Of a stretch of 41,474 bases of DNA, positions 41,375-41,474 are shown one piece after another. Origin of the DNA: Pantanalinema sp. GBBB05 (GTDB lineage Bacteria > Cyanobacteriota > Cyanobacteriia > Leptolyngbyales > Leptolyngbyaceae); assembly GCA_016743235.1 (NCBI GenBank), contig VRZD01000049.1:1-41474 (forward strand). Direction: 5' to 3'. The notes below the pieces were generated by a model. It searched no databases and was not told where the DNA came from. It saw only the letters and a program-made list of their open reading frames with translations. Position 1 is the first letter of the stretch. Every line of letters begins with the position of its first letter. A program made the translations under genes and the position numbers.

Positions 41375-41474
41375 ACAACGCTAAAGCTAAAACCTTTGTC
41401 TGGTAAGGGTTACAGCCTCTTTTTCTTGTAAAATTCAAGACATTTAAATCGCTGAATACCCCGATAGATATAGC

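Noticed and set aside
1..41474. CRISPR array, rRNA or tRNA genes
   Set aside because: No regularly spaced repeat-spacer pattern, no rRNA-like sequence and no tRNA cloverleaf was seen by eye, though a covariance search was not possible.

Overview
The window is cyanobacterial. GCGATCGC-type (HIP1-like) octamers are scattered throughout. The gene content fits: a CrtL-type lycopene cyclase, KaiB/KaiC homologues, a DUF2997 protein, an Hsp70/GrpE-like pair and a heptamer short-tandem-repeat tract. The species cannot be fixed from the sequence; a filamentous, Leptolyngbya-like cyanobacterium would fit.

Layout. 1-5.7 kb is the distal end of an extracellular contractile injection system (eCIS) locus: the C-terminus of the tape-measure protein, an AAA+ ATPase and a 1170-residue DUF4157 (HEITH) protein that is probably cargo. 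5.8-8.7 kb holds a von Willebrand A protein and, on the minus strand, a translationally coupled pair of conserved proteins of unknown function. 9.0-11.2 kb (minus) is a kaiC-like/kaiB-like operon whose KaiC homologue ends in a coiled coil. 11.5-12.9 kb is an aldehyde dehydrogenase. 12.9-16.4 kb (minus) has two paralogous small secreted Ala/Gly/Ser proteins followed by a large predicted outer-membrane barrel. 17.1-19.0 kb (minus) pairs a haem-oxygenase-like diiron protein with a Rieske oxygenase. 19.3-21.2 kb is a graveyard: broken tyrosine recombinase, IS4-type transposase remnant and a doubly broken PpiC-type prolyl isomerase. 21.4-23.3 kb carries crtL and cysC. 23.4-25.9 kb is a compact DUF2997 / GrpE-like / Hsp70-like operon.

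25.99-41.37 kb is the most remarkable part: fifteen plus-strand genes with short gaps or overlaps. Ten encode proteins that begin with the same ~90-residue module. It has two [VI]LGG motifs around a Pro-rich linker, then helical HEAT-like sequence. This module is joined to three different bodies: WD40 repeats (two genes), STM4015-type leucine-rich repeats (two genes) and an unrecognised GDRIYxVY body (six genes). Between the LRR genes and the six-gene array lies a cassette that I recognise as STM4014 (ATP-grasp), STM4013 (alkaline-phosphatase/sulfatase-like hydrolase), STM4012 (HemN-like radical SAM) and STM4011 (radical SAM with extra C-terminal cysteines), plus one unknown gene. The simplest reading is a radical-SAM/ATP-grasp maturation or signalling system with a family of tagged partner or substrate proteins. 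The family assignments rest on motif recall; the functional link is inference.
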